Shown here piece by piece: positions 11,418-21,868 of a stretch of 64,000 bases of DNA. How positions within the stretch are numbered: position 1 is the stretch's first letter; every line of letters starts with the position of its first letter. Source of the stretch: Lyophyllum atratum (lineage: Eukaryota; Basidiomycota; Agaricomycetes; Agaricales; Lyophyllaceae); the NCBI GenBank assembly GCA_014905825.1, contig JACGCN010000077.1:1-64000 (forward strand), written 5' to 3'. The notes beneath the pieces were generated by a model. The model was given only the letters and a program-made list of their open reading frames with translations. It was not told the origin of the DNA and did not search any database. The position numbers and the translations under genes were made by a program.

Positions 11418-14027
11418 ATGCTCGCCCCGCTGCCCTACCTCCTCCTGGGCCTCGCCGGCTACAGCGCCGCCTCCCCGCATCTGAACAAGCGCGCGTCCGG
11501 CGTCACCACCTCCGCCAGCGCCGCAAACGGCCAGACCTTCGACTACATCGTCGTGGGCGGAGGCCTCACGGGCACGACCGTCGCTGCCCGCCTCGCTGAG
11601 AACGCGGGGAAGACGGTGCTGCTGATCGAGGCGGGCGCGGATAACAGACTGGACCCGCGCGTATACGATATCTACAACTATGGACAGTTCTTTGGATCGG
11701 ATCTGGACTGGTCGTGGCCTGCCGAGAGCGGGAAGAGGATATCGGGGTGAGTCTATCACTTGTGTTTGGTATGGGGATGTGCTGACGGTGCGGATACGTA
11801 GTGGGAAGACGTTTGGTGGTGGTTGTGAGTGGATTGACGCGTTGAATGGATGGAGGAAGGGACTGACGTGAGGTTCGCAGCGTCCATCAATGGAGGGGCG
11901 TACACCCGTGGGACGAAGGAGCAGTACGACGCGTGGTCGACACTTCTTGAGCCGTCCGAGGCGAACGTGGGCTGGAACTGGAATGGGCTCTTCAGTTACA
12001 TGAAGAAGGTACGTATCAAGGAGCCTCTCACCCCTTTCCGAACCTCTTCATTACTCATGTCGCATACAGTCGGAAACCTTCTCCCCACCCAATCCCGAAC
12101 AAGCCAACAAGGGCGCGCAGTACATTGACTCCTACCATGGCTACAACGGCCCCGTCCAGGTCACCTTCCCCGAGCCCGGGTCGATGTACGGCGGACCGCA
12201 GCAGACTAGCTTTATCAACACTATCGTTGGGCTCACTGGGATCAAGCGCTATAAGGACCTGAACGGCGGCACGCCCAACTGCGTTTCCATCACTCCCATC
12301 GTATGTCCTCCCCTTATCTTTTCTCTATTCAAACATGTTGCTGACATGTGAGCAGACCGTCAACTGGCACGACCAGGGCCACCGCTCCTCCGCGCCACAG
12401 GCGTACCTCACCCCCGTCGAGAGCGTCCGCACCAACTGGCTCACCCTCACTAAACACCAGGTACGTCTTCCCTTTCCCTCCTCCCTCCTCCCCGCCCTTC
12501 CCCCTGTCACCTTCTCCTTTTCTGACCGCCCCCTCCAGGTCACCAAGATCAACTGGTCCTCCGGCTCGACCCTCCCACTCACAGCCACAGGCGTCGAATT
12601 CGCCCCCACCACCGGCGGCGCGACGCGATACACGGCGAAAGCGCGTCTGGAGGTCATCGTCGCTGCTGGCGCTATCATGGTACGTTTGTTCGCCTCCCTC
12701 CTATATGCGGTCCTTGGAATTGACTGAGGTGGGATGAGGATAGACTCCGCAGCTGCTCCAGCTCTCTGGTGTTGGGGACTCTGCGGTCCTGGGACCACTG
12801 AATATTACCACGCGTATTGACCTGAAGACTGTCGGGCGTAATCTCCAAGAACAGGTGCATTTCCCCTCCCCCTCCTTCCTTCTGCCTGCGCATAAAATAC
12901 AACTAACACCCCTTTCAAAGTCCCAATCCGCCCTCGGCGCCCGCAGCAACGGCTTCGACCTCGGCGGGCGCGGCCCCTCCAACGCCATCGCCTTCCCGAA
13001 CCTCTACGAGCTCTTCGGGAGCACCGCCAACGCCACCGCCCTCAAGATGCGCGCCGGCATCCCCGGGTGGGCGGCGAGCCAGGCGGGGGCGGGGATGAGC
13101 GCGGAGGCGCTGGAGGAGGTGTTTAGGGTGCAGGCGGGGTTGATTATTGATACTAAGGGTGGGTGGTTCTTTTCCTTTTTTTTTTGTGGTGTTGATGGGG
13201 ATTGGGTTGTGGTGTAGCACCGGTTTCGGAGATCTTTTATGATACGGGATACCCTGAGTGCGTTTTTTTTCCTGCCCCCTGGGTGTGCTTTGGGGATTGC
13301 GATACTGATGTGGGGTGGGGTGGTGTAGCACGCTTGGAATTATCATGTGGCCTCTCCTTCCCTTCTCCCGCGGGACTGTCAAGATCACCGTATGTCCCCT
13401 CCCCCCACCTGCTTGCTCTGTCGTGTGATAGTGTGCTGATGGTTGGTGGTGTAGAGCACGAACCCATTCACCTACCCCGCGATTAAAGTTGGGTACTTCA
13501 ATGCGGACATCGACATGGATATACAAGTTGCTACTGCGCGTTTGTCGAGGAAGATTTTGAGTACCGCGCCTCTCAGGTACTTGCTCCCCTCCTCTTTCTA
13601 TGTTCCTACCGTTTCTGATGGGCTATGGGTGGGGTGATACAGCTACCTATCGGCGGGCGAGACGAAGCCAGCTGGCGCAGTGCCTGATAACGCACAGCGC
13701 GGGACGGACGCGGCGTGGAAGTCGTGGATCCAGAGTAACTACGTCTCCGTCGCGCATCCCGTCGGGACCGCCGCGATGATGCGGCGGTCGCTTGGTGGTG
13801 CGTTCCTTTCCTTTCCCCCCTTTTTTAAGTGACGTGGAGATGCTGATGGGGTTTACTTGGGGTTTGGCAATGTAGGTGTGGTGAACGCGCAGCTGAAGGT
13901 GTATGATACGACGAATGTGCGTGTTGTGGATGCGTCGATTATGCCGATGCAGGTTAGCGCGCATTTGTCGTCGACGCTTTATGGGGTTGCGGAGAAGGCG
14001 GCGGATTTGATTAAGGCGTCGCATTAA
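11418..14027 (+). CDS. Secreted GMC oxidoreductase (AA3_2-like, glucose/aryl-alcohol oxidase type)
   Basis: FAD-dependent glucose-methanol-choline oxidoreductase, expected to be secreted and to oxidise a sugar or alcohol, often yielding hydrogen peroxide for lignocellulose decay. A signal peptide (MLAPLPYLLLGLAGYSAAS) is followed by the ADP-binding Rossmann motif FDYIVVGGGLTGTTVAARLAE, the acidic ribose-binding end LLIEAGADN, and the GMC signature region GKTFGGASINGGAYTRG formed across a splice. About ten exons run to a C-terminus with both catalytic-type histidines: His in SVAHPVGTAAMM and His in MQVSAHLSSTLYG, a His-His pair as in glucose oxidase. The TATA box at 11350 supports the start. 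Stop TAA at 14025-14027 after LIKASH. Exons are GC-rich with strong C/G third positions. Exact substrate is not predictable. The intron following LIIDTK and the two after it are short, and their borders are by eye. Confidence 0.9.
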
Positions 14028-14884
14028 TTGCCTCCCTTCTTCCCGCCCTCCCGCCCCACCGCCGTCCTCTTGGATCTTGGACCCTTGGTGGCTATCTACC
14101 TGCTGACCCGGCTGTGCATTTATCCATATATACATAATTCGTGGCTCTATCTTGGATGCTAATACTTTGTCGTTCGTTTATCGTGTACGCTACGTACATA
14201 CACATTCGTTTGCTTTTGGACTTGTTTATTCGTAGCTTGTTGCTTTATTATACTTTCGCTGGACTTGTTGTTCAAGGTACAACTACTACCCTTTGTCTGT
14301 TCATCTACCCACATACTCAATACAAACCGCATACTTTCTTGCACTTCGTCACACAGGATCCGCTGATGAAAAAGGTGCGGGAGGAAGTCGTGGTGTTGGT
14401 AAGTACGTCTATGGATGTTAGTATGTTCGGAATCTGGGTTTCAGCTGCGGCCTTCTCAGTCTCCGCATCATGATTGAGGTGGATGTCATTTTAGAAAGGC
14501 TGCGATAAAGGGGGAGGAGGATTACTACTGATATCAGTTCAGCTCATTTGAAAGTCATTGTCTTGGGTGATTTTGGATCTCTCTGATGAGTAGATCTGAC
14601 GTAGCTTCCGCTTTCGGTGTCATGTATCAGTTGTTATCTTTGGCTTAGGACGGCTGACTCTACTAATTATAGGATCCTATGGGATCATCATCATCATATG
14701 GTGGACGACCGAAATGCATGTTGGCGGAAAGGGACAAGAACAGGTCGACTTTCAGACCATTGTAACGTGCGGTTATGCTCAACTTGGCCCCATTTCACCC
14801 GCTTGATTCAGCATTCATATTCCGAGACTTCTTTCTCTCCTATATTGTGGCGTATGCTGTCTGTCGTGGTTCCGGCATCTAAGT
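14028..14884. other. Intergenic region
   Basis: 3' flank of the GMC gene and upstream flank of the doubtful membrane-protein gene. No supported coding sequence. Confidence 0.45.
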
Positions 14885-16313
14885 ATGAGCTTACACCTCC
14901 ACCCCATCCCATCCACTATTTTAAAACTCCGCGCTCAAGTACATCCTGCCCTCTACGACGAGCGCCATCGCAGATAATACCTCGACCCGTAGCTCCCAAC
15001 CCCGCCTAGTGCCCTCAACAACACCTCCCAAACCAAACCACTCTCCCCACATCCACCATACTCCTCACCCTCCTCATCCTCCTCACCCACCGCGTCCTCC
15101 AGCTCCTCCTCCTCACCTCCTGCCTCCTCATCCTCCTTCCCATCTTCCTCCCCCTCATCATCTTCGTCCGACTCGTGCACTACCTTCTGGAACTCGCGAA
15201 ACCCGTACTGGACCCGGTGGAACAGGTTGTGAATTCTGCGGTGGATTTGTTGGCGAGGGCGGTTGTTATGGCTGTGTTCAGTCCCTACGCCCGTTAATAG
15301 TCCGTGGAGAGACTCGGAAGCATCGTGTTTGACCCACTCACCCTTCTAAAAGAGCTTGGGGTCCAATACGCCTTTGCCTTCTCCCCTCACGGGTGATACT
15401 TACCCTTCATCGGCTCCGGCTCCATATTAGCCACGATATTCCTAGTGCTTTCCTGGATCATCGTGGACCGAGAGGGTTGGGGATGGCGGCGTTCGAGCTT
15501 GGAACGGGATCGGGTATACGCTTCCTGCCCGGGATATACGACTTCACCCGAGAATCCAGGCTGTTTTGCATGTTTGTACTGTCCGACACCATCCGCGAAA
15601 CGACTCCTATTTCCTGTAGGATAGTATATATATATAAGCATGCCATCCTACCCCGCGTGATTCTTGCAAGACTTTTCGCCGACATTTGAAGCCATATAGG
15701 ACCTGCTCGAGGACTATCAACGCCCATTTCCACAGCCAGAAGCACGAGAAGATTCCCTGACAAAGACGTATCTTCAATTGAGCAGGATTTGGACCCGTCA
15801 TTCTGTTCGGGCTCCTCCTAATCCTCGTCCCCGTCGCCCACCGCATCAGGCTCTTCTTCTTAACATCCCATCCGCGGTCTTGGAGTATCCTTGCGCCAGA
15901 GAAACCCATACGATCTCCTCATAGATTCCTTCCCCCAATCCCCCTCCCAAGACCCGAGGACCACATCCAACACCCTCCGACACCCTACACCGCCCTATAT
16001 CCCCTCCACATACACAACCACCACCAAATCCAAACCCACAATGCCACCCACCCTCACCGCCCTCGCCTCCCAAACTCTCCACACTCTCCTCCCCCTCTTC
16101 CTCGTCCCCCTCATCGCCCTCGGCTCCCTAGGCGTCATCGCAGGCCTCGTCCTGTCCTTGATCTGCATGGACTTTTTTGAGGTCCTACGCGCAGTCTCAT
16201 CCCGTGTTTTGTCGCGTGCACCGCCCCCTCCGACGAGAAAGAAGAAGGAACGGAGGAGGAAGGGGCTGGCTAACGGTTCTGGTGTAGGGGGAGGGGTGTA
16301 CCACACCAAGTAG
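14885..16313 (+). CDS. Possible multi-exon membrane protein of unknown function
   Basis: Low-confidence gene. Several plus-strand segments read as strongly hydrophobic helices in C/T-rich, codon-biased sequence: a stretch near 15055-15170 (ILLTLLILL, then LLLLTSCLLILLPIFLPLII), followed by HYLLELAKPVLDPVEQVV. Next come SVERLGSIVFDPLTLL at 15301, ATIFLVLSWIIVDREGWGW near 15430, a Cys-containing stretch, FGPVILFGLLLILVPVAHR near 15790, and finally TLLPLFLVPLIALGSLGVI within 16041-16313, ending in a basic tail (RKKKERRRKG). Possible splice sites join most of them (for example GTGATACTTACC...TTAG near 15392-15429), but I could not connect the part at 15600-15790 without a stop. The proposed first ATG at 14885 is a guess. 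It may be one gene, two, or a decayed one; the last 90 codons (16041-16313) could stand alone. Confidence 0.35.
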
Positions 16314-16329
16314 CGGGGAGGGGGTGGGG

Positions 16330-16351
16330 GTGAGACGAGACGAGACGAGAC
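16330..16351. repeat. GAGAC microsatellite
   Basis: About four direct copies of the pentamer GAGAC just downstream of the putative membrane-protein gene. A simple sequence repeat; nothing more can be said. Confidence 0.7.
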
Positions 16352-16447
16352 TTGGGGGAAGACGGGGACGAGGGGTGGGTGGACGGGTGGGTGTGGGCTT
16401 GGTCTGCGGTTGGTCTGGGGAGGTATTCGGTGAGACCTATGGAGGCT

Positions 16448-17130
16448 TGCGAGCGATATTATGTAACTTCGGTACCGCCAATAAGCACTTCTTCGTATTC
16501 GTATGTACGGATCGAAACGCGAGGCATTAAGAGAGCGGAATGCGATGACTCGTCGTGCTACGCGCATGGAAACCTTTGTATCAAGTTGTTATGAACAAGA
16601 CGAGATGAGGATGTCATGGTCGTGGCGTCGAGGAGTGGTACAACCGTCGCGTTGGGGCATACAGAGGTAAAAATGGACGAGGTTGAAGAGCCGATGCTAC
16701 CTCGTTGGCACTCTAGACCTGCTCGACCGCCGTGAGCCGATTTCCAGGTGCCATACCATAACAAATTCAGTGGACGGGGCGTACCTGTACATACACCCCA
16801 CGGATCCGAGTCTCGAGACGAAGCGCGGCACCCATCGATAGTGCAGAACCATGCTTCGGGTAGAGCAGGAATTGCGAATGGGTCAGTGGCCAGGTCCAGC
16901 GAGGCTGTCTATTGCCATCCCACGAGATCGGGTTGTGAGCGATGTGTAACTTCCGTATCGCATCCGTGCTTTGTTGTATTCGTTTGTATGAAGCAGGAAT
17001 GGGAGGCATTTGAAGAGCGGGGACGATTTCCAGGTGCCATAAAATAATGAATTGAATGGACGAACCGTACATGTACATTCCACGGATGATAGTGCAGAAC
17101 TATGTTTGGATAGAGTCTAAGCGCTAAGCA
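16448..17130. repeat. Degenerate direct duplication in intergenic DNA
   Basis: GATTTCCAGGTGCCAT occurs at 16739 and again at 17026 (offset 287). Both are followed by related text: AA...GGACG...GTACNTGTACAT, CCCACGGAT or TCCACGGAT, then GATAGTGCAGAAC. A second related pair lies before them near 16448-16540 and 16935-17025 (GAGCGAT...TGTAACTTC, TATTCGTNTGTA, GAGGCATT). No coding sequence is evident in either copy. It looks like an old tandem duplication or remnants of a non-autonomous element. Confidence 0.6.
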
Positions 17131-17819
17131 GGCATCGGGTGAGCCAGGTGCACAGACGTTCCTACTACCATTCCACGGACGGTCGGGGTGCCGAGCATTA
17201 TTGTAGATCTCGGTATGATCATCCTCGGTAGGATGTTGCGTCGACTCGAGGCTCGGCGGGCGGGAGGAGCACTCAGCAGGCTTTTCTAAATTTAAAATTT
17301 GAGGGTTCATTTCGACCCCCGGATTTAGCCCTCGCGACGGCGCGTGCTCGATCATTTCCATCACGTGGTGCCTACGCGACCCCCCCTGACGGCGACGCCG
17401 CGTTCAGGACTCGCCGCTCACCACTTCACCTGGCCACCTCTACACGCCACAACACCCCACGCTGTCACTCCAAGCGCCCAATAAACCACTAGCGCCCTTC
17501 TCGCTGGCATCCCGCTCGAGACTCGCGCAAGGTCCCCGTCAAAGTCAAAAAGACTTCGGACTCAGGCCAGGTCCGGGATTACATAAGCACCCATATGTTC
17601 GCGTGTTTTTGATGTCATGCCGCAATATCTCAGGAGAAGATGGCAAGGTCTTAACTTTAAACTTGTCTCCACGACCATACGGACTGCTCCTGACGACGCT
17701 ACCCCCTCCATCTCTTGTTTTTGCGTGCAGTCTACTCACCTTGGACCAGGACCGACTTGAAGCTACTACTAGGCTAACTTGAATCGACATTCTCACGAGG
17801 GCGTCTAAGGCCGCGAATA
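17131..17819. other. Upstream region of the CaM kinase gene
   Basis: No supported coding sequence. Contains a CACGTG at about 17362-17367 and C-rich stretches before the kinase start; any regulatory role is unproven. Confidence 0.4.
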
Positions 17820-19975
17820 ATGAAACTATCTATTCCTGAGGGGTTGCTCCCCCAGCCGCCGAGCTTTGGCAAGAAGAAGTATTATCAGATTCACCAGGTG
17901 CTCGGTACGGGCACGTTTGGCAAAGTCGCGGTACGTTATCGCTGTCTCGGAATCTGGAGCAGCGCTTCTATACCCCAGACCCACGAGATGAGCTGACGGT
18001 GAATCCTCGTCCTTTTCCCTTTTGCAGCGCGCGAGCTGGCATGTCCCCCCGGAGCAGGTCGCCGTAGCCGAGCGCGGTGCCTCCGCAGGCGCAGAAGAAG
18101 GCGCCTCGAACGCGCGCTCAAACTCAGGCAGCAACAGCAACAGCAAGGGCGAGACGAGCGGGATCGTCAAAGACGTCGCATTGAAGATGATCCCGAAGAA
18201 GAAGGTCAAAGGGAACGAGGCGAGCGTGTGGGGCGAGATGGAGGTGCTCAAGGGCTTGGACCATCCCAACATCGTACGTCTTTTCTTTCTGCCGCGGTGG
18301 CTTGGGAGGAGGTATGGATGCTGAGAGAGGCGTGTGGTAGGTCAAGTTCTATGAATGGTTCGAGTCGCGCACGAAGTATTATTTGTCGTTTGAGCTTGCG
18401 GTTGGGGGGGAGCTGTTTGAAAGGATCTTGCAGAAGGGGAAGTTCACGGAGCAGGATGCGGTGGCTGTCGTACGGTGCGTTCATTTCCGCTTCTATCCAG
18501 GATGGGAAACAGCTTAAGAGTATACGCAGGTCTATTTTGTCTGGAGTGAAGTACCTCCATGAACACGATATCGTGCACCGGGACCTGAAGTACGTCTATC
18601 CATCCATCCTCCTCCCTCTCCTTCTCTCCCTGCTTACAACGCATACACCAACAGACCCGAAAACATCCTCTACCGCACTAAAGAGCCCGACAGCGACATC
18701 GTCATCGCCGATTTTGGAATGTAAGTCCTCCTCCCCCTTGCCCGCGCATACAGTCTAGCCTTACCAACTCCCCCCGCCACCCACCAGTGCGAAGCATCTC
18801 CACTCCCCCGAAGAACAACTCCACTCGCTCGCGGGGAGCTTCGGGTACGTCGCGCCGGAAGTGCTAAACAAAGACGGGCACGGCAAAGCCGTGGACATCT
18901 GGTCCACAGGGTGCGTCATTCATGATCCCCTCCCTCCCCGTCTATTTATAATCATAACCTAACATTGGGCGGGGGCAGGATCATCACGTACGTGCTGCTA
19001 TGCGGATACTCACCTTTCCGGTCAGAAGACGTGAAGGTCCTGATACGGGAGACGACGGAGGCCAAGATCGAGTTTCATGATCGTTACTGGAAGAACGTGT
19101 CTAAAGAAGGTACTCCCCTCTCCCCTCCCTCCCCTCCCCTCCCCTCCGCTCTCCCTCTCGGTGCGCCTTGCTGACACAAGAGGATTTTGACAGCCAAAGA
19201 CTTCATCAAAACCCTCCTCCAGCCCGACCCCGCCAAACGCCCCACCGCCGCCGAAGCCGCCTCCCACCGCTGGCTCACCACCCACGAGCCCTCCGCAGAA
19301 CACGACCTCTCCCACGGGCTGCGCGACCACTTCGACCCGCGCGCGCGGTGGAAGAGTGCTATTGCGTCTGCGAGGGCGCTGAATAGGCTTGGATCGGAGC
19401 TGTCGGGTGCGGGGGTGAGTAGGGCGAGTACGGGGGCGACGGGGGGGAGTAAGACTAGTGGGGGGTGGTTGGATTCTGATGAGGAGGGGGAGGAGGAGGG
19501 GGGGAAGGGGAGGGGGAGAGAGGAGGGGGAGATGAATGAGCATGTGGTTGTGACGACGCCGAGGGAGGAGGGGGAGAGGTTGGATGTGCCGAGTAGGGGG
19601 CATGAGCTGAGACGGAAGCCGGAGGTGCATTTGCCGCCGCATGTGAGGCCGCCGACGCCTGTACTCGTGGCAGTGGCGGAGAAGGCGGAGAATGAAAAGG
19701 AGGACGATAGTAACGCCCACACCGACACCAGCGCCCACAACAACACCCACACCAACCAAAGCCCAGACTCAAGCCCAAACTCCCCCCAGGCCGACACCCA
19801 GATCCACGACGAGCCCGAATCAATGCTGTCCCCCGCCGACGCCGACGCCGGACACGAGCGCGAACTACAAATGCCCGGGTCCTTCGACCTTTCCGACCCG
19901 CCACACCACGGACAAGGACACGGACACGGAGCGTCATGGGGAGACATGCTGAGAAAGTTGCGGATAACCTCGTGA
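17820..19975 (+). CDS. Calcium/calmodulin-dependent protein kinase (CaMKI-like)
   Basis: Ser/Thr kinase of the CAMK group, a cytosolic effector of calcium signalling. Start [12 protein letters not shown], glycine loop [13 protein letters not shown], catalytic Lys in [14 protein letters not shown], alpha-C Glu in [19 protein letters not shown] in [18 protein letters not shown] in IVIADFGIAKHL, and the P+1 region [14 protein letters not shown]. About seven short introns interrupt the kinase domain (for example 17930-18027). A Ser/Asn/Gly-rich insertion of about 45 residues sits between the glycine loop and the VALK lysine. After the domain, [10 protein letters not shown] is followed by [19 protein letters not shown], which has the position and basic/hydrophobic pattern of the autoinhibitory/calmodulin-binding helix of fungal CMKs. 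The roughly 200-residue tail is acidic and low-complexity (Asp/Glu/Gly, then His/Thr/Pro). Stop TGA at 19973-19975. The family is secure; the exact orthologue (Cmk1 or Cmk2) is not decided. Confidence 0.9.
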
Positions 19976-21868
19976 GAACTGCCTTTCCCTTCTCGCTTCC
20001 GACCCGATATGCGCATAGACCTCGCTTTTTCCGTCCCCTGGCTACCTGATTCCTCGACTCCCTACGTGATTCCCTGACACACCTCCCTCTCTCTATCTCC
20101 CCCCCTCGATGTTTCGCGCGTCTTTTTTAGGGTTAGCTTTCTTGAGGTTGCGGGCCCGGTGGCGGTGGTGGTGATGCTGGCGAGTTTGAGTATTGTGGTT
20201 TTGGCGAGGGAGCAGTGATGCGGTGTCAGGGTGGGAATGGGGGGCGAGGTGGGGGTGGAGGGTTGTGCTTTTGCGGTTCTGGTTAGGACAGGTTGGGTGG
20301 GTTGGGTCGCGTCGGTAGGGGAGAGGGGAAGGGTTGGGGGAGGGAGGGGAGAGGCGCTTGCTGGGAATGATTAATTTCTTTTTCTTTTCGCGTTTTCTTT
20401 TTGGATATCCGAGTATGTATGCGCGTGCGATCTTTTATTTATCTTAGTCTATGGTATGTACCCCATTGGAATGATACGTTTCCTAATCTTGTGCTCTTGG
20501 AGGTTGACTTCCAGACTGGGATCATCCCTGTCCCGTTGGCCTATGCGATGTATATGCTATATGGTGTTGTGCAAACCCGATGATATATTGCGGAATGGTG
20601 GAGGTCTGGTGGAGATGCTACTACAACATGTCGCGGGGCCATTAGAGCGACGTCGGACGTGGGACCTACGTACTTGTACTTATCCGTGTCAATGTCCAGT
20701 GCGGATCCAGTCACGGTAGGCGTCGTGGAAATATATGCCCTTGAACTCAGGGGCGGTGTCACGCTTCCCTCTACGTCTTCTTCCCTATCATTGGGTACTT
20801 ATGGCCCATGGGAACGAGGGGGTGCTGTTCGTGTCGAGTTCGTGGGTGTCGTCGGAAAGGTCCGAGCGGAGGGGAGGGATGGGTGTGAATCTGGTAGGTT
20901 GGGGCACGCGATTGGAGGAGATAGAGGAGTCGCGGTCAGTAATGGTAATGGCTCTGCAGGCTGTAGCTGGCATGGACGTCTATTGAGTGGTGGAGGAGTC
21001 CCACATCGCTCGAGCCCTTCGTACTTACTTGAGTCGAGCCCACGTACACGGTACTTAGCTGTAGGTCCAACAAGGTCGTCGAGTAACCAGAGATCATTAT
21101 TGAGTGTTAAACGAGTCCCACATCGCTCCAGCCCTTCGTACTTGAGTCGAGCGTATGTAAGTAGGTCCAATAAGGCCGTAAGGTCGCATGGACGTTACGT
21201 TAGATCCAGACGAGATCGGGTGCTTTAGAAGGAGCCATCAATGGTCGTCTCCGAGCGAAGCAAGTCGCGGTACTTGGCCTGGACAGTGCTGAGCGTTGAG
21301 GACGGCGGGAAGACTTCTGCGTCCATGCTGCGAAACCAGAATGGGGGGCTGTGAAAGGCTCTTCGATTTGTTCACGAAGAGATGTCTTGTTGAACCCTGT
21401 CCGCCTCATTCGGACCGACTGGCTGAAGTGTTCAGGCTGTTTATATTTCGATCGAATCTATGATCTCTTTTCCGTGACCCTTAACATCGCGATAGGAGGT
21501 CGCTAAGCAAAAGAGAAATGGTCTACAGTATTTGTATTACAGGCATGCCAAAGTAAATACAGTAGTAAGGATGGTATGCTTATCTTCTTAGTTTAAGTTA
21601 CATACGTTACTTATAAAGTTCCACCGGATCGAAATGACTTCTGTTTTGAACCTCTCCAGCCCTTGAACGTTGAGACACGCCCCCAGTCTCGCGTCGCCAA
21701 GGGAAGTTCTTTTCATGATGCATTGAATCTGATGGATGCTCCACGCTGGGAACGTCCCAGCCGAATTCCCAACAACCGTGCTTCTCCGAAGTCGTTCTCA
21801 GGCTGCAGGCAGAAACATCGCGCCAAATGGCAATCCAACACACCGGTCTTCTCGCAACGGGGCTATGG
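19976..21868. other. Intergenic region with a short direct repeat
   Basis: About 1.9 kb without a recognisable gene. A 189-codon plus-strand open frame (20659-21228) has low-complexity content, includes the repeat described separately and lacks domain motifs, so I do not call it. The G-rich stretch at 20220-20345 is probably the kinase 3' flank. Confidence 0.45.
20984..21180. repeat. Direct repeat with GAGTCCCACATCGCT core
   Basis: Two copies about 118 nt apart share GAGTCCCACATCGCTC or GAGTCCCACATCGCTCC, AGCCCTTCGTACTT, GAGTCGAGC and then AGGTCCAAYAAGG. The 3' parts differ by small insertions. The element type is unknown. Confidence 0.65.

Noticed and set aside
14953..15180. Highly acidic minus-strand frame (Glu/Asp repeats)
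   Set aside because: Antisense reading of CCTCCT-rich sequence that gives hydrophobic helices on the plus strand; low complexity, no start context.
20659..21228. 189-codon plus-strand ORF
   Set aside because: Runs through the direct repeat unit twice (RVPHRSSPSYL-like text), lacks motifs and a plausible promoter; treated as chance.
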